Source: Steinernema hermaphroditum (taxonomy: Eukaryota; Nematoda; Chromadorea; Rhabditida; Steinernematidae). From it: a stretch of 64,000 bases of DNA. The stretch's first letter is position 1. Each line of letters starts with the position of its first letter. Under the pieces are notes generated by a model that was not told the origin of the DNA, did not search any database, and saw nothing but the letters and a program-made list of their open reading frames with translations. Positions 11,750 through 22,373 of this stretch are shown one piece after another. The translations under genes and the position numbers were made by a program. The stretch spans positions 15,353,205 through 15,417,204 of the forward strand of contig CM059623.1 of assembly GCA_030435675.1 (NCBI GenBank), in the 5' to 3' direction.

Positions 11750-12995
11750 TCAGCCGATGACCGACACCTGATTCTGTGCTGATGAGCTGAGATAATCGAT
11801 CGACCAATACAGTACCTTGTTGCGAAATCGGCTGCGCACTTCCGGATTGAAAATGAGCAGGGCAAGCCTGAAAATTGGTAATTTTACACATGTAAGAATA
11901 GGTCATGACTACGCGTTGTTGATGTGTGTGGCGATAAGTGTGTGGAATCCCAGAATGTGAATAACCTCATCTTCGAGACGATACTCATTGTTGGCTATCA
12001 CCACCATTGTACCGGCGACGATCATCGTGAAATTTTGCACACATGTCTGCACAGATATAGGGGAGCTGTTAAACTGAGAATACCTGCATAAAAAAGCGAA
12101 CATCGCGGTTGAAGTTTGCGTTTTGGGTGAAGATCTTCTTGATCTGATCATCAACAATTTTGGGATTCCATGCCACGACAAAATTCTTACCTTTCGAAGA
12201 TAGACTATCCTAGAAAGCGTAAATACATCGGTGACCAATGCAGCCGAACAAGAAAGCGCCAAACAGATACGATTAAGAATCGTTCCCACGATTGAGTAAT
12301 CTCTACCGAGATCAGGAGAGCATTTCACAAAGGAATATTCGTAGAGTGTCGGACTGTAGCCAACCAAATTGCATGGAAAGACCAAAATCAATCATTATCC
12401 GTAGCTGTCGGCAACTGTATACCTATATAGCAGGCCATAATGAACGGAACCACTGCCCAACAAGCGGCTATTATCTTGATACAGTTCGATTTCTTGAAGA
12501 TACTATCGTAGTTGAATGGGAAATAGACGGCAATGCATCGATTAAGTGAGACTATTTGATGCATTACGCAGGCTCCGACGGCAAAAAAGTATCCCGCTAT
12601 GAAGACAGACACGCCCGTTGTGACAGAAATGTTTGTTGGTTGCCTAAATGAGGATTGAGCACGAGTTCCCGATGTGAACAGATACATTATTGTAACTGGA
12701 GCGGAATAGACGACATGCACCAAGTTGGTGATGACTTCGGCAGTTGTGCGACTAGCCCAAAACCAGCCGAAAGCGTTGTGAAAGATGCTCATTTTTCGGA
12801 TCAAATACAGATTGTATGAGCCGAGGAGAACGGCCGATAGGCACATCTAAATCGGTGCTGTTTTTCGAAGAGCTAAACAAGACTTACAGTGAACATGACC
12901 AGCCCTATCGTGACATCCTTTTGAGTTGCCACGCCACGTCCTTGCAGCTCTGACCCATAAATGAAAGCCGAAACGTTCCGATCGAGTACTACCAT
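11750..12995 (-). CDS. srx-type serpentine chemoreceptor (about 337 aa)
   Basis: Six inferred exons: 12995-12888, 12846-12416, 12353-12191, 12143-12084, 12046-11913 and 11867-11750. The protein fits the nematode Srx family: 'MSIFHNAFGWFWASRTTAEV' after TM1, 'VSLNRCIAVYFPFNYDSIF' at the end of TM3, 'FNRDVRFFMQTCVQNF' leading into TM6, and the signature tail 'LALLIFNPEVRSRF'. Introns are 37-62 bp. The junction between exons 2 and 3 needs a weak donor (GTTGCC at 12415) to keep frame, so it is the least sure; a small frameshift is the alternative. The start at 12995 is the nearest ATG that gives a short extracellular N-terminus, but an upstream start is possible. The likely role is a G-protein-coupled chemosensory receptor of unknown ligand. 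Confidence 0.78.
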
Positions 12996-13639
12996 AGCTA
13001 GAACCGTGTTGAGTGACAACTCAAAAAATTGACAATATGAGCAATGAACCGCGTTAATATATAACGGCTCGGAACGATTTTTGTGGAACAAAGTGAACAC
13101 CACTACTGTGTCCTTCGAATTATCGAATGTGATCATGTAAGAAGCGATAGGCTTCATAGAACGAGGAACGAAGGCGGCAATGGGATGATATCAAGCGATT
13201 ACGCTTCTGCTCTAAGATGCTCTACAACACCGACGTCTGCGCTGCCAACTGATGATAGTTCCTCGAAAGGACTCACAAGGGAACCTTCCGAAGTGTCCGC
13301 CTCACCTTGTAAGGAGGAGCAAAACATTGCTAGCATAACTCAAGTTGTGATGGAATTGAGCATGCGAAAAAATGAAATTTAAATATGTTGGTGAAGCGAA
13401 AAAAAATGTGGGTCAGAAGTGGAGTCCCCCCGACCCCAAAAATGTCAGCCAAGGCACTAACCAGCTCAAACTCTCATTTGTTTAATTGTTGGTGAAGTTG
13501 GCCATAGTCGTTTGCATTTAGCATTCGAAGGGTGTTTGCATGACCTGGTATGCAGATAAGCCAGTGCCCTTATAGGGTTGACGTTCACTAATGTAGGCCT
13601 ACCTATGTGTCTATTTTCAGCTGTATAAGAGGAAGGTTC

Positions 13640-13840
13640 ACTTGCCAGCCACCTCGCCTCTCCAATGCCCACACACACTGATGGGACCACTGATCGTTGT
13701 GTCCGGACTCCGTCTACAGCCGAAGTCAAATAAAGATCAACGTAAACAGTGTGTTTCTTGCTTTTTTGTGTATATGAGACGTCTCGCAAAGCACATGCCT
13801 TTGATACTAAAAGATGAAATCGTAAAAACTCATAAAAGCC
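13640..13840 (+). repeat. copy of dispersed repeat family (see 34855-35885)
   Basis: This stretch shares an ordered set of words with 35230-35340 and 35680-35850, including 'ACTGATGGGACCACTGATCG', a 'TCTACAGC..AAG..AA' core, a T-rich stretch and a 'TATGAGACGTC..GCA' end. The similarity is spread across about 200 bp with indels, as expected for an old non-coding mobile element. Confidence 0.6.
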
Positions 13841-14245
13841 TAGCAACTCAAGGGACATATGTACATATGGACATTCGGAGTGAAATCTGTGCGGCTCCTT
13901 GAGAACGCATTTCATTCGTAATAGGGCGATGTCAGATTCAGCTCAGTACAAGGGATAAAGTAACGTCCTTAAATAGTGAATCGTAGGCTTGTCGATGTGT
14001 ATTATAAACAAGCTGTAGTTGGAAGTAAGCCAAGCGAGATAACGTATTAGTTCATATACATATGCAGGGAGAACAATGAATTCCATGGCTCAGAAGTCAC
14101 ATGGTCACTATCTTGGGAACATGAAAACAAGAATTTTCTAAATAACATCTCGAAATTTATCTAAAAAAAAGTTTCCACTAGCAATAACAGTTTACCACAC
14201 GATTAGGCGAAAACGTCTATAAGAAAATGGCACAAGCATGACTTT

Positions 14246-14317
14246 TGTTGTACGCGCGCACTCGGGGCACCAATGTTGTACGCGCGCACTCGGGGCACCA
14301 ATGTTGTACGGGCGCAG
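14246..14317. repeat. 28-bp tandem repeat, about 2.6 units
   Basis: The unit begins 'TGTTGTACGCGCGCACTCGG' and repeats at 14246, 14274 and 14302. The first two units are identical over 28 bp and the third diverges after about 10 bp. Confidence 0.9.
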
Positions 14318-14926
14318 CCGTACGAATGTGGAAACCGGGGGAGAAACGACGAGAGGGTTGTCCGACGAGACTCCGGTGACAATTCCTGTGCGTGGGACGC
14401 GGGGCACGACTTAGGAAAAACACTTTATAACCGTCCACAAGGGAACGATACCCGGTTAATACAACAAGAACCACACACTCTGAACAACAAACCAAATACG
14501 AAAATGGAACGCCGCGCGGATGGCACTCGCTCGCACGGTCGGGGTTACGGTACAGGGGCTTCGTGGTGGGAGCCCGGGGCGTCATCTTCTACACTTTCAT
14601 GTTTGTGGATGTTTAGAGACGTAACAAAAAGACCTCTACCGTGGCTCAATCATCTAATTCCAGATGAAAACATGTCCTCTTTTATAGGCTACATCGCGCC
14701 ATACCCACAGGAATTCGATCTTTCTTCAAATATTGTCATTTATAGTGGACCAACACTCAATGCTATATGGAGACATTCGTCATGTTAGGATGACGTGTGG
14801 TGAGTGTCATACAATATGCACCAACTGTGTCAAAGGCCATGATCTTAAGATCGTTTTTTGGTCAGAAACTACTCCTATGTACATATGTAGAAGCACCTCA
14901 AAATATTTGCCAACGGACATGAATGC

Positions 14927-15443
14927 CTAACTATAGAAACAGCTATAATGATCGGAGGCGTTTCTCAATCTGTAGTAGTTGAAACGAGCGGCCAGTTGGA
15001 TGACTCCAAGATTGAACACTCTCTTTGGTTCCTTTCCGTCCGTGGTATACTCGTCGGGGATGTGGATCTTCACTTGTCTATTGCAGTTCTGAGAAAGGTT
15101 ATATCATCACTTATACTGGTGCACTGATCCGACTTACAAAAGGATTGATCATGAAGTCGTTCTTCCCGCACTTGTGGTAAATGTAGACTCGAGGATCGAT
15201 CGATGAGATCTCGGTTGCGTGGCCGCTCAGCTCGAATTCTCCATTAGCATTCGTCCTACCACGGGCCATCAGGGTATCCTTGAGAATATTGCTGTTGTAG
15301 AGGGTGACGGAGATGTTGCCCGCGGGTGAATCTTCGCAAATGAGCTTCCCCTTGACGGAGGTGCTTTGAACCGTGCCGATAGAGTTGAACAAAGCTTTTG
15401 AGTAGGGAAGAAATAGGATCACGACGACAATAAACAGCTTCAT
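14927..15443 (-). CDS. transthyretin-like (TTR) family secreted protein (155 aa)
   Basis: Two exons, 15443-15138 and 15088-14927, with a 49-bp intron in phase 0. The protein has a signal peptide ('MKLFIVVVILFLPYSKALF'), then the TTR-family order: 'STSVKGKLICEDSPAGN', 'NGEFELSGHATEISSIDPR', 'YIYHKCGKNDF', then after the intron 'CNRQVKIHIPDEYT', 'GVIQLAARFNYY' and a C-terminal Cys. These are small secreted beta-sandwich proteins that are expanded in nematodes; some act as engulfment bridges or are host-secreted, but no role can be given for this one. It is the first of four related genes within 8 kb, all with an intron at the same place. Confidence 0.92.
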
Positions 15444-17202
15444 TTTCGATCAGTAGCGTCTGCCGTGAGCCAAATGCGTTTTTAAGACGGGGCTGTTTGT
15501 CGCCAGATGTTTGAAAAAACTGGAGACAGCTGTCGTCATTTCCTCTCTCGTTGTAACATTGCGAAGAAAACACAGATGCCTTGCCGTCAGTAAAGGTAAA
15601 AACAGCATTAATGACTCAGTCAATAGAACACCGATCGGCCACCTGAAAACGACAAGTGACCACAATAATTAGAATGAGATTATATACAGTCGATGTCGAC
15701 ACTTTTTGAAGGAGACGGCGGATTCTAACTGGTAGATTCTTTCCCTGAGCATCCAAATCTATCTGAGCGCAGCGTCTACTAAACTGTGTTTCGACGCCAC
15801 CCCACAGTAACAGCGGAAAGGAAACGCACTATTACTCAGTTTCGAGAATGACAGCACGTCCTCGAGAACAAAATTTCAGGCCATTAGAAAGCAAGAACAT
15901 AGAATTTAATACAGGAACGAAGAACTGTTAATGGCGCCTCGCTACGCTCATGAATGGAATACCAACAAGAATACAGACACATCGTCGGGCGATAAAATAA
16001 ATGATAGTATAAATGGGATATTGGACGCAAAATAAGCTTCATCAGTGGTGCAGACGAGGTAGTAATTGATCTGCTAAATTGAGACATCAATCAGACTGTG
16101 GGCAGTCGGCTACAGCCAGTCGACTTCTTTATTTTGAAAGTGACTTTAAATTGATAGAAATGTAGACCAATTCCTTATCGGTGAGCATTGACGAAGGTTA
16201 TTTATCTACTTACATTCATATCTATTTTATTAACTTTCACTTCGGAGCCACACGAGCCAACCACAATACACACACATCGTCGGGCGATAAAATAAATGAT
16301 AGTATAAATGGGATATTGGAAGCAGAGCTGGGGGCGACGGATAGGGGGCTTCTGATATTCTCTCGTCGTCTGCGCTCTTAGTTACAACCAGAGTAACCAC
16401 CATCAGCGTTCGTAGCTTGTTCAATCATTCTGCCGCCTTCGAAAAACGGACTTTCAGACGCAAATTTCAGACGTTTGGATTCCTCGGTGTCGCCACGACG
16501 ATAGATTATCTGTTCTTGCGGGATTCTGCCAATGCTGAGTTCCTAGTATCCTCACGATGTCGTCTTTCAACTGTTCATCACAGTTCTGCTTTGACCTCAG
16601 CTCGGTACTCGATGAGTCACGATGTTTCGATACGCTTTCACACAACATAGTAATCCGACAGGTATTCCACTTTCCACTGTGGCGTGTACGTGTATTGGTG
16701 TGCGTTTACTTGATATTTACATCCTTACGACTGGGAAAGCACTAACTACAGCCTATTAATAACCTGCCTCTCTTTTCCATTTCCAGGAGTAGGTGTGCAA
16801 TAACAAATTTCAGTCAATTGTTCTTTATCAAATGGCTTTTTTTTAAATGGTTTTTTTTCACTTTTCAAATGGTTTTTTCACGAATTTTCGCTGTAAATAA
16901 GCTGTTTGAATAAACCACCCTTTTTTTCCTGTGATCGAGCCTCATGCGTATAATTTTCTTATGAGAATCGGCAGTAAGCGCTGACTATGTGTGCTTCAAA
17001 TATCGTGTTCGCCGAGCGGTCGATGATGATTATCCTCTTTCAGTACTAATAAAGATCGCGTTCACATTTCGCGGACCTTAACCACATTCCAAACTACGTG
17101 CGTAACTCCGCCCTTTTAAGCGACACCCGACCTCTGATTACTTGAGGTGCAAATACGCGCTTATGGTTTCATAATTCCTCAATAGTTTGTGCTTCGATTC
17201 AG
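15444..17202. other. intergenic with a 49-bp direct repeat
   Basis: About 1.8 kb between TTR and ShK-like genes. A 49-bp identical sequence occurs at 15977-16025 and 16272-16320. Open frames here are short and overlap on both strands. T-rich runs lie at 16835-16930. Confidence 0.5.
15977..16320 (+). repeat. identical 49-bp direct repeat, copies 295 bp apart
   Basis: The two copies lie at 15977-16025 and 16272-16320. Both begin 'ACACATCGTCGGGCGATAAA' and end 'AAATGGGATATTGGA', with no mismatch seen. Flanking bases differ, so this is a short recent duplication or a small mobile sequence. Confidence 0.92.
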
Positions 17203-17535
17203 ATGTGTTCTCGTCCACTAGTCGCGCTCTTTCTCAGCGTATTCTTGTCTATCAGTGCTGCCCCGCAAGATGCTGCAAATCCTGCACCTCCTGTAGGCGA
17301 TTCGGGAGCAGAGCCCAATTCATTCCCCCTTTTTCAAGCCGTCGCTGCACTGAAGATTCGTGAGTTCCCTTTGTGAAATACATATGTACAGCATAGCCAT
17401 TCAGCATGCGAGGATTACCATTCGCAGAGGATTTGCATTGGGATCCAGCAGACCGGTCAGTGCAACACGGAGGGACACATCAAGTACTGCTACAAAACTT
17501 GTACCAACTGCACGGGAATCGTGCCCGCGCCGTGA
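17203..17535 (+). CDS. small secreted cysteine-rich protein, ShK-like C-terminus
   Basis: Exon 1 starts at 17203 with a clear signal peptide ('MCSRPLVALFLSVFLSISAA') and a Pro/Ala-rich stretch. The last exon ends at 17535 and reads 'CNTEGHIKYCYKTCTNC', which matches the C-terminal half of ShK-type (SXC) domains ('..YC.KTC..C'). The splice that keeps frame best is a donor near 17370 (GTGAAA) joined to an acceptor near 17427-17428, but the exact junction is uncertain. ShK domains are small disulfide folds common in nematode secreted proteins; no activity can be inferred. With one incomplete-looking domain the whole protein would be about 90 residues. Confidence 0.55.
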
Positions 17536-18476
17536 TCTAGTTGTCATTGTCATACGCAAAAAAATTCCATATTTGCGTTCCACATTTTACACTGAATTGT
17601 TTACCATATTTATATTTCACAGAAACATTGTATCTGTACGTCGATCTCAAAGAAATTAAGTTTATTTTGCCTAATGATTTTATCTAGTTGATTATTCTGG
17701 TCGCATTAAATCATTCGGTGACCCGTCGGCTACAAACAGGAGACCAAATGAGGACCCAAGCCGGCGTCCAACCAACCCTGATCCCCTACGACCTCACTGA
17801 CGCCCTGAAACATAAGCCATCCGTCGTCAACTTGTCTCTCTTGTATCTTTCGCAGAGAAAATCATTATTTAAGAGAACGTCTTGATGGTTAATTTCCGAA
17901 GAAAACAGCGATGGTTGCGATGCACAAGGAAGTTTGAACTCTGAGCTACTTCAGAAGAAGTTGCTGCTCTGTGTATGATGTGATTTTGAAGGCGCCATCT
18001 ACTGTGAGGTACTGGACAGAGGCGTCTTCGTCGCAGCTTTTGTTTGCGTTGCTCAGCTGGGAAGCTACTGCTCTCTGAAGCAAGAGGTCATCCTTCTCCA
18101 CGACAATGCCAATCAACGAATCACCCGTAGCAGACTCCGTGGTTTAGGCTGGGAAGTTTTCGCCCACTCAGCTTATAGCCCGGACCACGCCCCTTTAGAA
18201 TGCCGCCTTTTCTGGACAACACCCTAAGATCTCACCCAGAAGCAGTTCGATTCCGGCGAAGAGGTCAAAAACTGAAGGAGTTGTTCTCACACTTTTTTTC
18301 CCGTATTCTTGGAAAAGAGACCATTGAACACAGACTTGTTTCCATTTTCGTCCTTTAGCGCCTCTTTTCTAAAGGTTGCTTTATCCCTAGAACTCATAGG
18401 TATCTTTTGCATCTCACCACTTTATACACATCGTGATCATTATGGAATAAACGAGTGGTCGTTTCTTATGGTTTCT
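17536..18476. other. intergenic with mariner fragment
   Basis: Between the ShK-like gene and the second TTR gene. It holds a decayed mariner transposase fragment (17940-18290). The remainder shows nothing recognisable. Confidence 0.5.
17940..18290 (+). mobile_element. decayed mariner transposase fragment
   Basis: The plus-strand frame from about 17987 reads 'GAIYCEVLDRGVFVAAF', then 'QEVILLHDNANQRITRSRLR', then 'LGWEVFAHSAYSPDHAP'. These are the second and third catalytic-Asp blocks of DD34D mariner transposases (HDNA.PH and YSPDLAP). The N-terminal two thirds and the terminal repeats were not found and stops follow, so this is a dead fragment unrelated to the element at 7883-9210. Confidence 0.8.
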
Positions 18477-19014
18477 TTAACGGTTTCCATAGATACAAGT
18501 GTAATGATCGGCATCTTTGAGATACTCAAGGTAGTTGTATCGCGAAGCCAGCTGAACGACGCCCAGATCGTATGTCAACCTCGGGTGCGTTCCTTTCGTC
18601 GTGTAGTTGTCAGGAATACGGATCTTCAGCATCCTTTTGTAATTCTGTAGCAGGCTTGTAAGCCATTCTGTTTTAGATAAAGAGCAGACTTACGAGTGGA
18701 TTTTTTAGATAGTTGTTTTTGCCACACTTGTAATAGATGTAGAGTCGGGGGTCGATGCTGGTCACCTCTTTCGCATGGCCTCTCAGGACGAATTCGCCAT
18801 TTGAGTCTGTTTTCACCGTTGCCATGTGGGTGTCCTTCAGCACGTTCTCATCGTACAGGGTGATGGTGATGTTCTTGGCGGGAGCGTCGTCACAGATTAG
18901 TTTTCCCTTGACAGCGGTACTTTGAGTAGAACCAATGATGTTAAGCAGCGCTCGACAGGAGGGGAAGGAAAAGAGAAAGCATATGCATAAGGCTAGAGGA
19001 ATAAGGAACTTCAT
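18477..19014 (-). CDS. transthyretin-like (TTR) family secreted protein (162 aa)
   Basis: Two exons, 19014-18694 and 18644-18477, with a 49-bp intron at the same phase-0 position as in its neighbours. The signal peptide is 'MKFLIPLALCICFLFSFPSC'. The body has 'STAVKGKLICDDAPAKN', 'DSNGEFVLRGHAKEVTSIDP', 'YIYYKCGKNNYL', then 'MLKIRIPDNYTTKG' and 'GVVQLASRYNYL'. In the first codons of exon 2 the Cys present in the three sister proteins is a Tyr (N-Y-K-R-M-L-K), a one-base change, so one disulfide partner may be lost. A longer frame upstream of 19014 lacks a sensible leader, so the ATG before the signal peptide is preferred. Confidence 0.9.
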
Positions 19015-19489
19015 AAGAATCGAGTGAGGAGCATGCGGCAGCTGAAAGCTGTTGAATGCAGCGGTCGCCGGCAGCAGGAGAACGTCTAGTTCCTTCTCCA
19101 TTGTATCAACGGGTTGAAAAGATCCCGTTGGTGTAACAGTGGACACGAAAAAACAGTTTCGATTAGCACTGATGTTGGTGTCGATCGGGAACAAAACCGA
19201 GAGATTTCGAGTCGAGAGTTCCGTCGGGCGAGGGCGAGTCGAGAGTTCCATCCCATACGAAATAGCTTTTATCATGGCTATAAAAACTCACAATGTAAGC
19301 AAACCGCCAAAATAGCGGATATCGTGCTGATAACAATGCGTGTACGCATGCTGACATCAAGAGCCTTTACCTGATCATATTTTCCCGTGTTTTACACCTC
19401 TTATACTACATCTCCCTTTTAGTCTTTGATTGCTGTATTATAGGTGGCACTTTTGCCGTCTTTGCGCTCAATTAGCTTTGCTTGCAGGA

Positions 19490-20363
19490 ATGGTAGTGGT
19501 TTCATTACCTGGTCTGGACGGAGAACTCAAAGACGCTCGGCTATGTTCCGTATCCAGCGACAAAATCATCCTACATTCTGAAAAGTAGGCAGTAGCACCA
19601 GGCTACTTAAAGCTCCCTTTCAGTAGTGAGATACTGATCTACGATCGCCAGAGTCATGAAATCGAGCGATATGGCTGTCCCCGTGGACACCGTTACAGGG
19701 TTTGCTATCGGTTTTGTTGTAATTATGAAAGAGTTTAGTTGGGGCACGCAAACGGTAAATACTGCAACTGTTTCTGCAATGTAACGCTTGACGCAGTCTA
19801 CCATACTTGCACGACACGTGAAGAAAAGGAAGGAAGCTCATATGACGCAGAGATCCAAATTTACAAACTCGTCGAGAACTCAATGAGAAAGGTCAAGACC
19901 TTGAAATACTCCAATGCGAGGTTTAATTTACAAATGATGGCTATTTGTAGTTGCTTTGTAGATGGCTTTGCCGTTTTCACACACACCGATCGCTTCTACG
20001 CTTTGGATAGCCGAAAACTTTACTCATTACACGTTAGTGGTGCCGGAAAACAAATCCAACTTACGCATGGAGAACCGATAGAAGACACAATGGATGGGTG
20101 GTACTTGAAGGCGCATACAATTGGAGATGATGTTTTCATTGAACCCGAGCTGTCGACTCTGGAGACTAAACATGACGTTAGGTGAACATTCTCATGAGAT
20201 CCATAAGTTCGACCTCACTCCATTTCTCTCGACTCAAAGAGGCGCCGCCACTCAGATGGAACTCATTTCGGGAGTGATCAACACCTCAACGAATGAGGCC
20301 GAAAGAGGAAAGCCTAAGAAGACGATGGAAGACGACTCTTGGGAACATTTCTCAGCTGCATAA
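19490..20363 (+). pseudogene. unidentified beta-propeller-like gene, probably decayed
   Basis: Several protein-like stretches on the plus strand do not join into one frame. From 19490: 'MVVVSLPGLDGELKDARL' then 'SSDKIILHSEK', a donor at 19586 and an acceptor before 'NSEILIYDRQSHEIERYG'. From about 19850: 'AEIQIYKLVENSMRKVKTLK', 'FVDGFAVFTHTDRFYALDSR', 'YLKAHTIGDDVFIEPELST'. After a +1 shift near 20182: 'SHEIHKFDLTPFLST', ending at 20363. The repeated pattern of hydrophobic strands followed by 'I(Y/F)..D' resembles a kelch-like or other propeller protein, but I cannot name the family. The shifts suggest a pseudogene, or exons I have not found. Confidence 0.4.
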
Positions 20364-20548
20364 CGACGAATAAGAAGTGCGAGAAGAAGCCATATTTTCA
20401 AAGGTCCGAATATTCCAGTCAACAGTTTCAGCTGTGTGTTGTTCGTGAATGATATGTAATTCCTACTCATAAGCTACTTTTCTTCGACTCGAACAAAATA
20501 AAACTTTGAAACTGACCGAGCACCTGTGTCAGTGCGATGGCCCGGCCT

Positions 20549-21058
20549 TTAAAATGTGCAATGGAAATAGTGTTGATCGTTCGGGGATTGGTAGAAGTTG
20601 TATCTGACGGCCAGTTGCAAAACTCCCATGTCGAGCACTTTCTCGGGAACTTCGCCCTGTGTGATGTAATCGTCCGGAATCTGGATCTTTAACTGATGCT
20701 CACATTTCTCAAAAACCATTATTGCTTTCCGTGAGCATTCATCAAAACCTACAAGCAGTAAGGGTTGTTGAATGGTGTCTTTCCGGCATTTATGATAGAC
20801 GTAAAGCCGAGGATCGATCGAAGTGACCTCGCTATCGTTTCCTTTCAGCTCAAACTCTCCATTTGAATCGGTCGTCATTGTCGCCATCAAAGTGTCTTCG
20901 ATCACATTTTCGTTGTAAAGAGAGACTTTAATGTTGGCGGCTGGAGCTGAGTCGCATATGAGCTTTCCACGGACAGCGGTGCTTTGGACCGAGCTACTGA
21001 TGGGAGTGACACTATGGCAAAGACAGAGGGTTAATATCAGAATAACGAACTTCATCAA
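20549..21058 (-). CDS. transthyretin-like (TTR) family secreted protein (154 aa spliced)
   Basis: The frame is open from 21058 to 20549. By position and signals, a 45-bp intron (20752-20708, GTAGG..TTGAG) sits where the sister genes have theirs, giving exons 21058-20753 and 20707-20549 and 154 residues. Because 45 is a multiple of three and has no stop, an unspliced 169-residue form would also be open. The protein has a signal peptide ('MMKFVILILTLCLCHSV'), 'STAVRGKLICDSAPAAN', 'TDSNGEFELKGNDSEVTSID', 'YVYHKCRKD', 'KCEHQLKIQIPDDYITQG' and a C-terminal 'YFHCTF'. The role is as for the other TTR proteins: small, secreted, function unknown. Confidence 0.92.
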   Translation of the reverse strand: MMKFVILILTLCLCHSVTPISSSVQSTAVRGKLICDSAPAANIKVSLYNENVIEDTLMATMTTDSNGEFELKGNDSEVTSIDPRLYVYHKCRKDTIQQPLLLVGFDECSRKAIMVFEKCEHQLKIQIPDDYITQGEVPEKVLDMGVLQLAVRYNFYQSPNDQHYFHCTF

Positions 21059-22373
21059 GGAAAGATGATAACAAGACTGACGACTAACTTCTTACCAGCA
21101 AGAATGTTATTCAACGACTGTTAGGTTGTTGCTAAATAATGGAGTTAGTTCCGGTTTTAGTGTAAATGTTGCAGTTAGTCCCTGTTTTAATGCGAAGATA
21201 GGCCAAAGGCTATGAATGTTTTCTTCATCCATCACAACAAAAACATGGAGGGCAAATTTGAGCGAAGAATAATAACCAACAACGGAAATAATTTGTTATT
21301 TCAAACGTTTCCCGCTGCATTTGACTAGTTGAGGAGTAATCAGATCCAAGCAGCATTCACAATCAGGACTGGGATTAGCGTCGAACCCACCTTAATCATT
21401 CACTACTGAATTAAATTCCTTCGCAATGAGCCGCACAGACGATTCAGAAGAACCGATTTACTGCCACTCTTCCTCTGCCTTACATTGGTTCCCTCGAAAA
21501 TGGTTAAGTTTAAGCGGCTTCGTGAACACCAATTTGCCCGAATATGTGTACTTGTGTCTCGACGCTCACAAGACAGCTGAGATCTTAGTTGGATGTTGGA
21601 TCTTCCGTATTCGATTGCAAGGAACGAACCATAGTTGGCTGTGTGAGGCAACTCCACAACATTGTGCGTCGGTTTTTCATGACTCTTTTGCTGTAGCAGG
21701 TTCAAGTCGCAATTACAGAAATTAAGTGAGGTGTTCAGTTGCTTGGATTCCTCTTGTATGAAGTCAAAAACGTTCAACAATCCAGATGAAGGACCGAGTG
21801 ATATGACTAGTCGATTTGCGTCAACACGTCTACTCTTCTTAACCTAAAAAAGGAGTTTCCCAGAAATTCCTTTTGACGCATTTGTGGTAAATGTGAAGAT
21901 CGATTGCAGTGATCTCTATAACTACCTTGCACTTGAAATTCGTCACTTAGCTGATCGAATAAGATCTTCATTATAGAAGGAGACTTTGACGTCACCAACT
22001 GGCGAATCGTCACAAATGAGTTTCCCTAGGACAGCTGTGCTCTGTGTGGAGCCGACTGAACACGTTGAACAGGCCGGAACTTATCATCCGTAGCAATCAG
22101 TGAATCATAAGTCACAGATCAACTATGAACTATAAAATGAACTTATGATGGGATTTAAATCTATCTTTAGATTCATCGATTTTGGCGTTTCATAGGGGGA
22201 TAACAAGGATCCTTCATGAGTCAATAAATCGAGGCTGTTTTTTTGGCAAATCAACAAACAACTACTTCTTCATCATTTATCTTTCTAGAAGAGGGATACA
22301 ACAGGTGGGCCGAGTGTCAAATAACAGCCTGAACTCGGCGGAAGCGAATCAGTCTTAGTTGGCCGTGAGTTCA
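21059..22373. other. intergenic with a TTR pseudogene
   Basis: Between the third and fourth intact TTR genes. It holds the TTR pseudogene at 21841-22066. A short stretch at 21365-21450 resembles 28540-28620 (shared 'GCGTCGAACCCACC' and 'GCAATGAGCCGCACAGACG'-like words), a dispersed repeat. No other gene is supported. Confidence 0.5.
21841..22066 (-). pseudogene. transthyretin-like (TTR) pseudogene
   Basis: Minus-strand sequence carries the TTR blocks in order but broken. 'GSTQSTAV' and 'GKLICDDSPVGDVKVSFYNE' (about 22055-21965) are followed by a stop and a missing middle. After shifts come 'DEFQVQG' and 'ITAIDLHIYHKCVKRNF' (about 21950-21860). No signal peptide or second exon remains. It is closest in layout to the flanking TTR genes and is a dead tandem copy. 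Confidence 0.82.

Larger units (their letters stand above)
12996..14926. other. intergenic with repeats
   Basis: About 1.9 kb between the srx gene and the first TTR gene. It contains a dispersed-repeat copy at 13640-13840 and a 28-bp tandem repeat at 14246-14317 within a GC-rich stretch (14240-14590). Open frames on both strands of that stretch are low-complexity and overlapping, and were not accepted as genes. Confidence 0.5.

Noticed and set aside
13466..13915. 149-residue minus-strand frame
   Set aside because: It lies across a dispersed repeat copy on the other strand, and its sequence is not conserved in the other copies.
14217..14788. Open frames of 122-171 residues on both strands
   Set aside because: They cross the 28-bp tandem repeat and a CG-rich island, overlap each other and have no recognisable domain.
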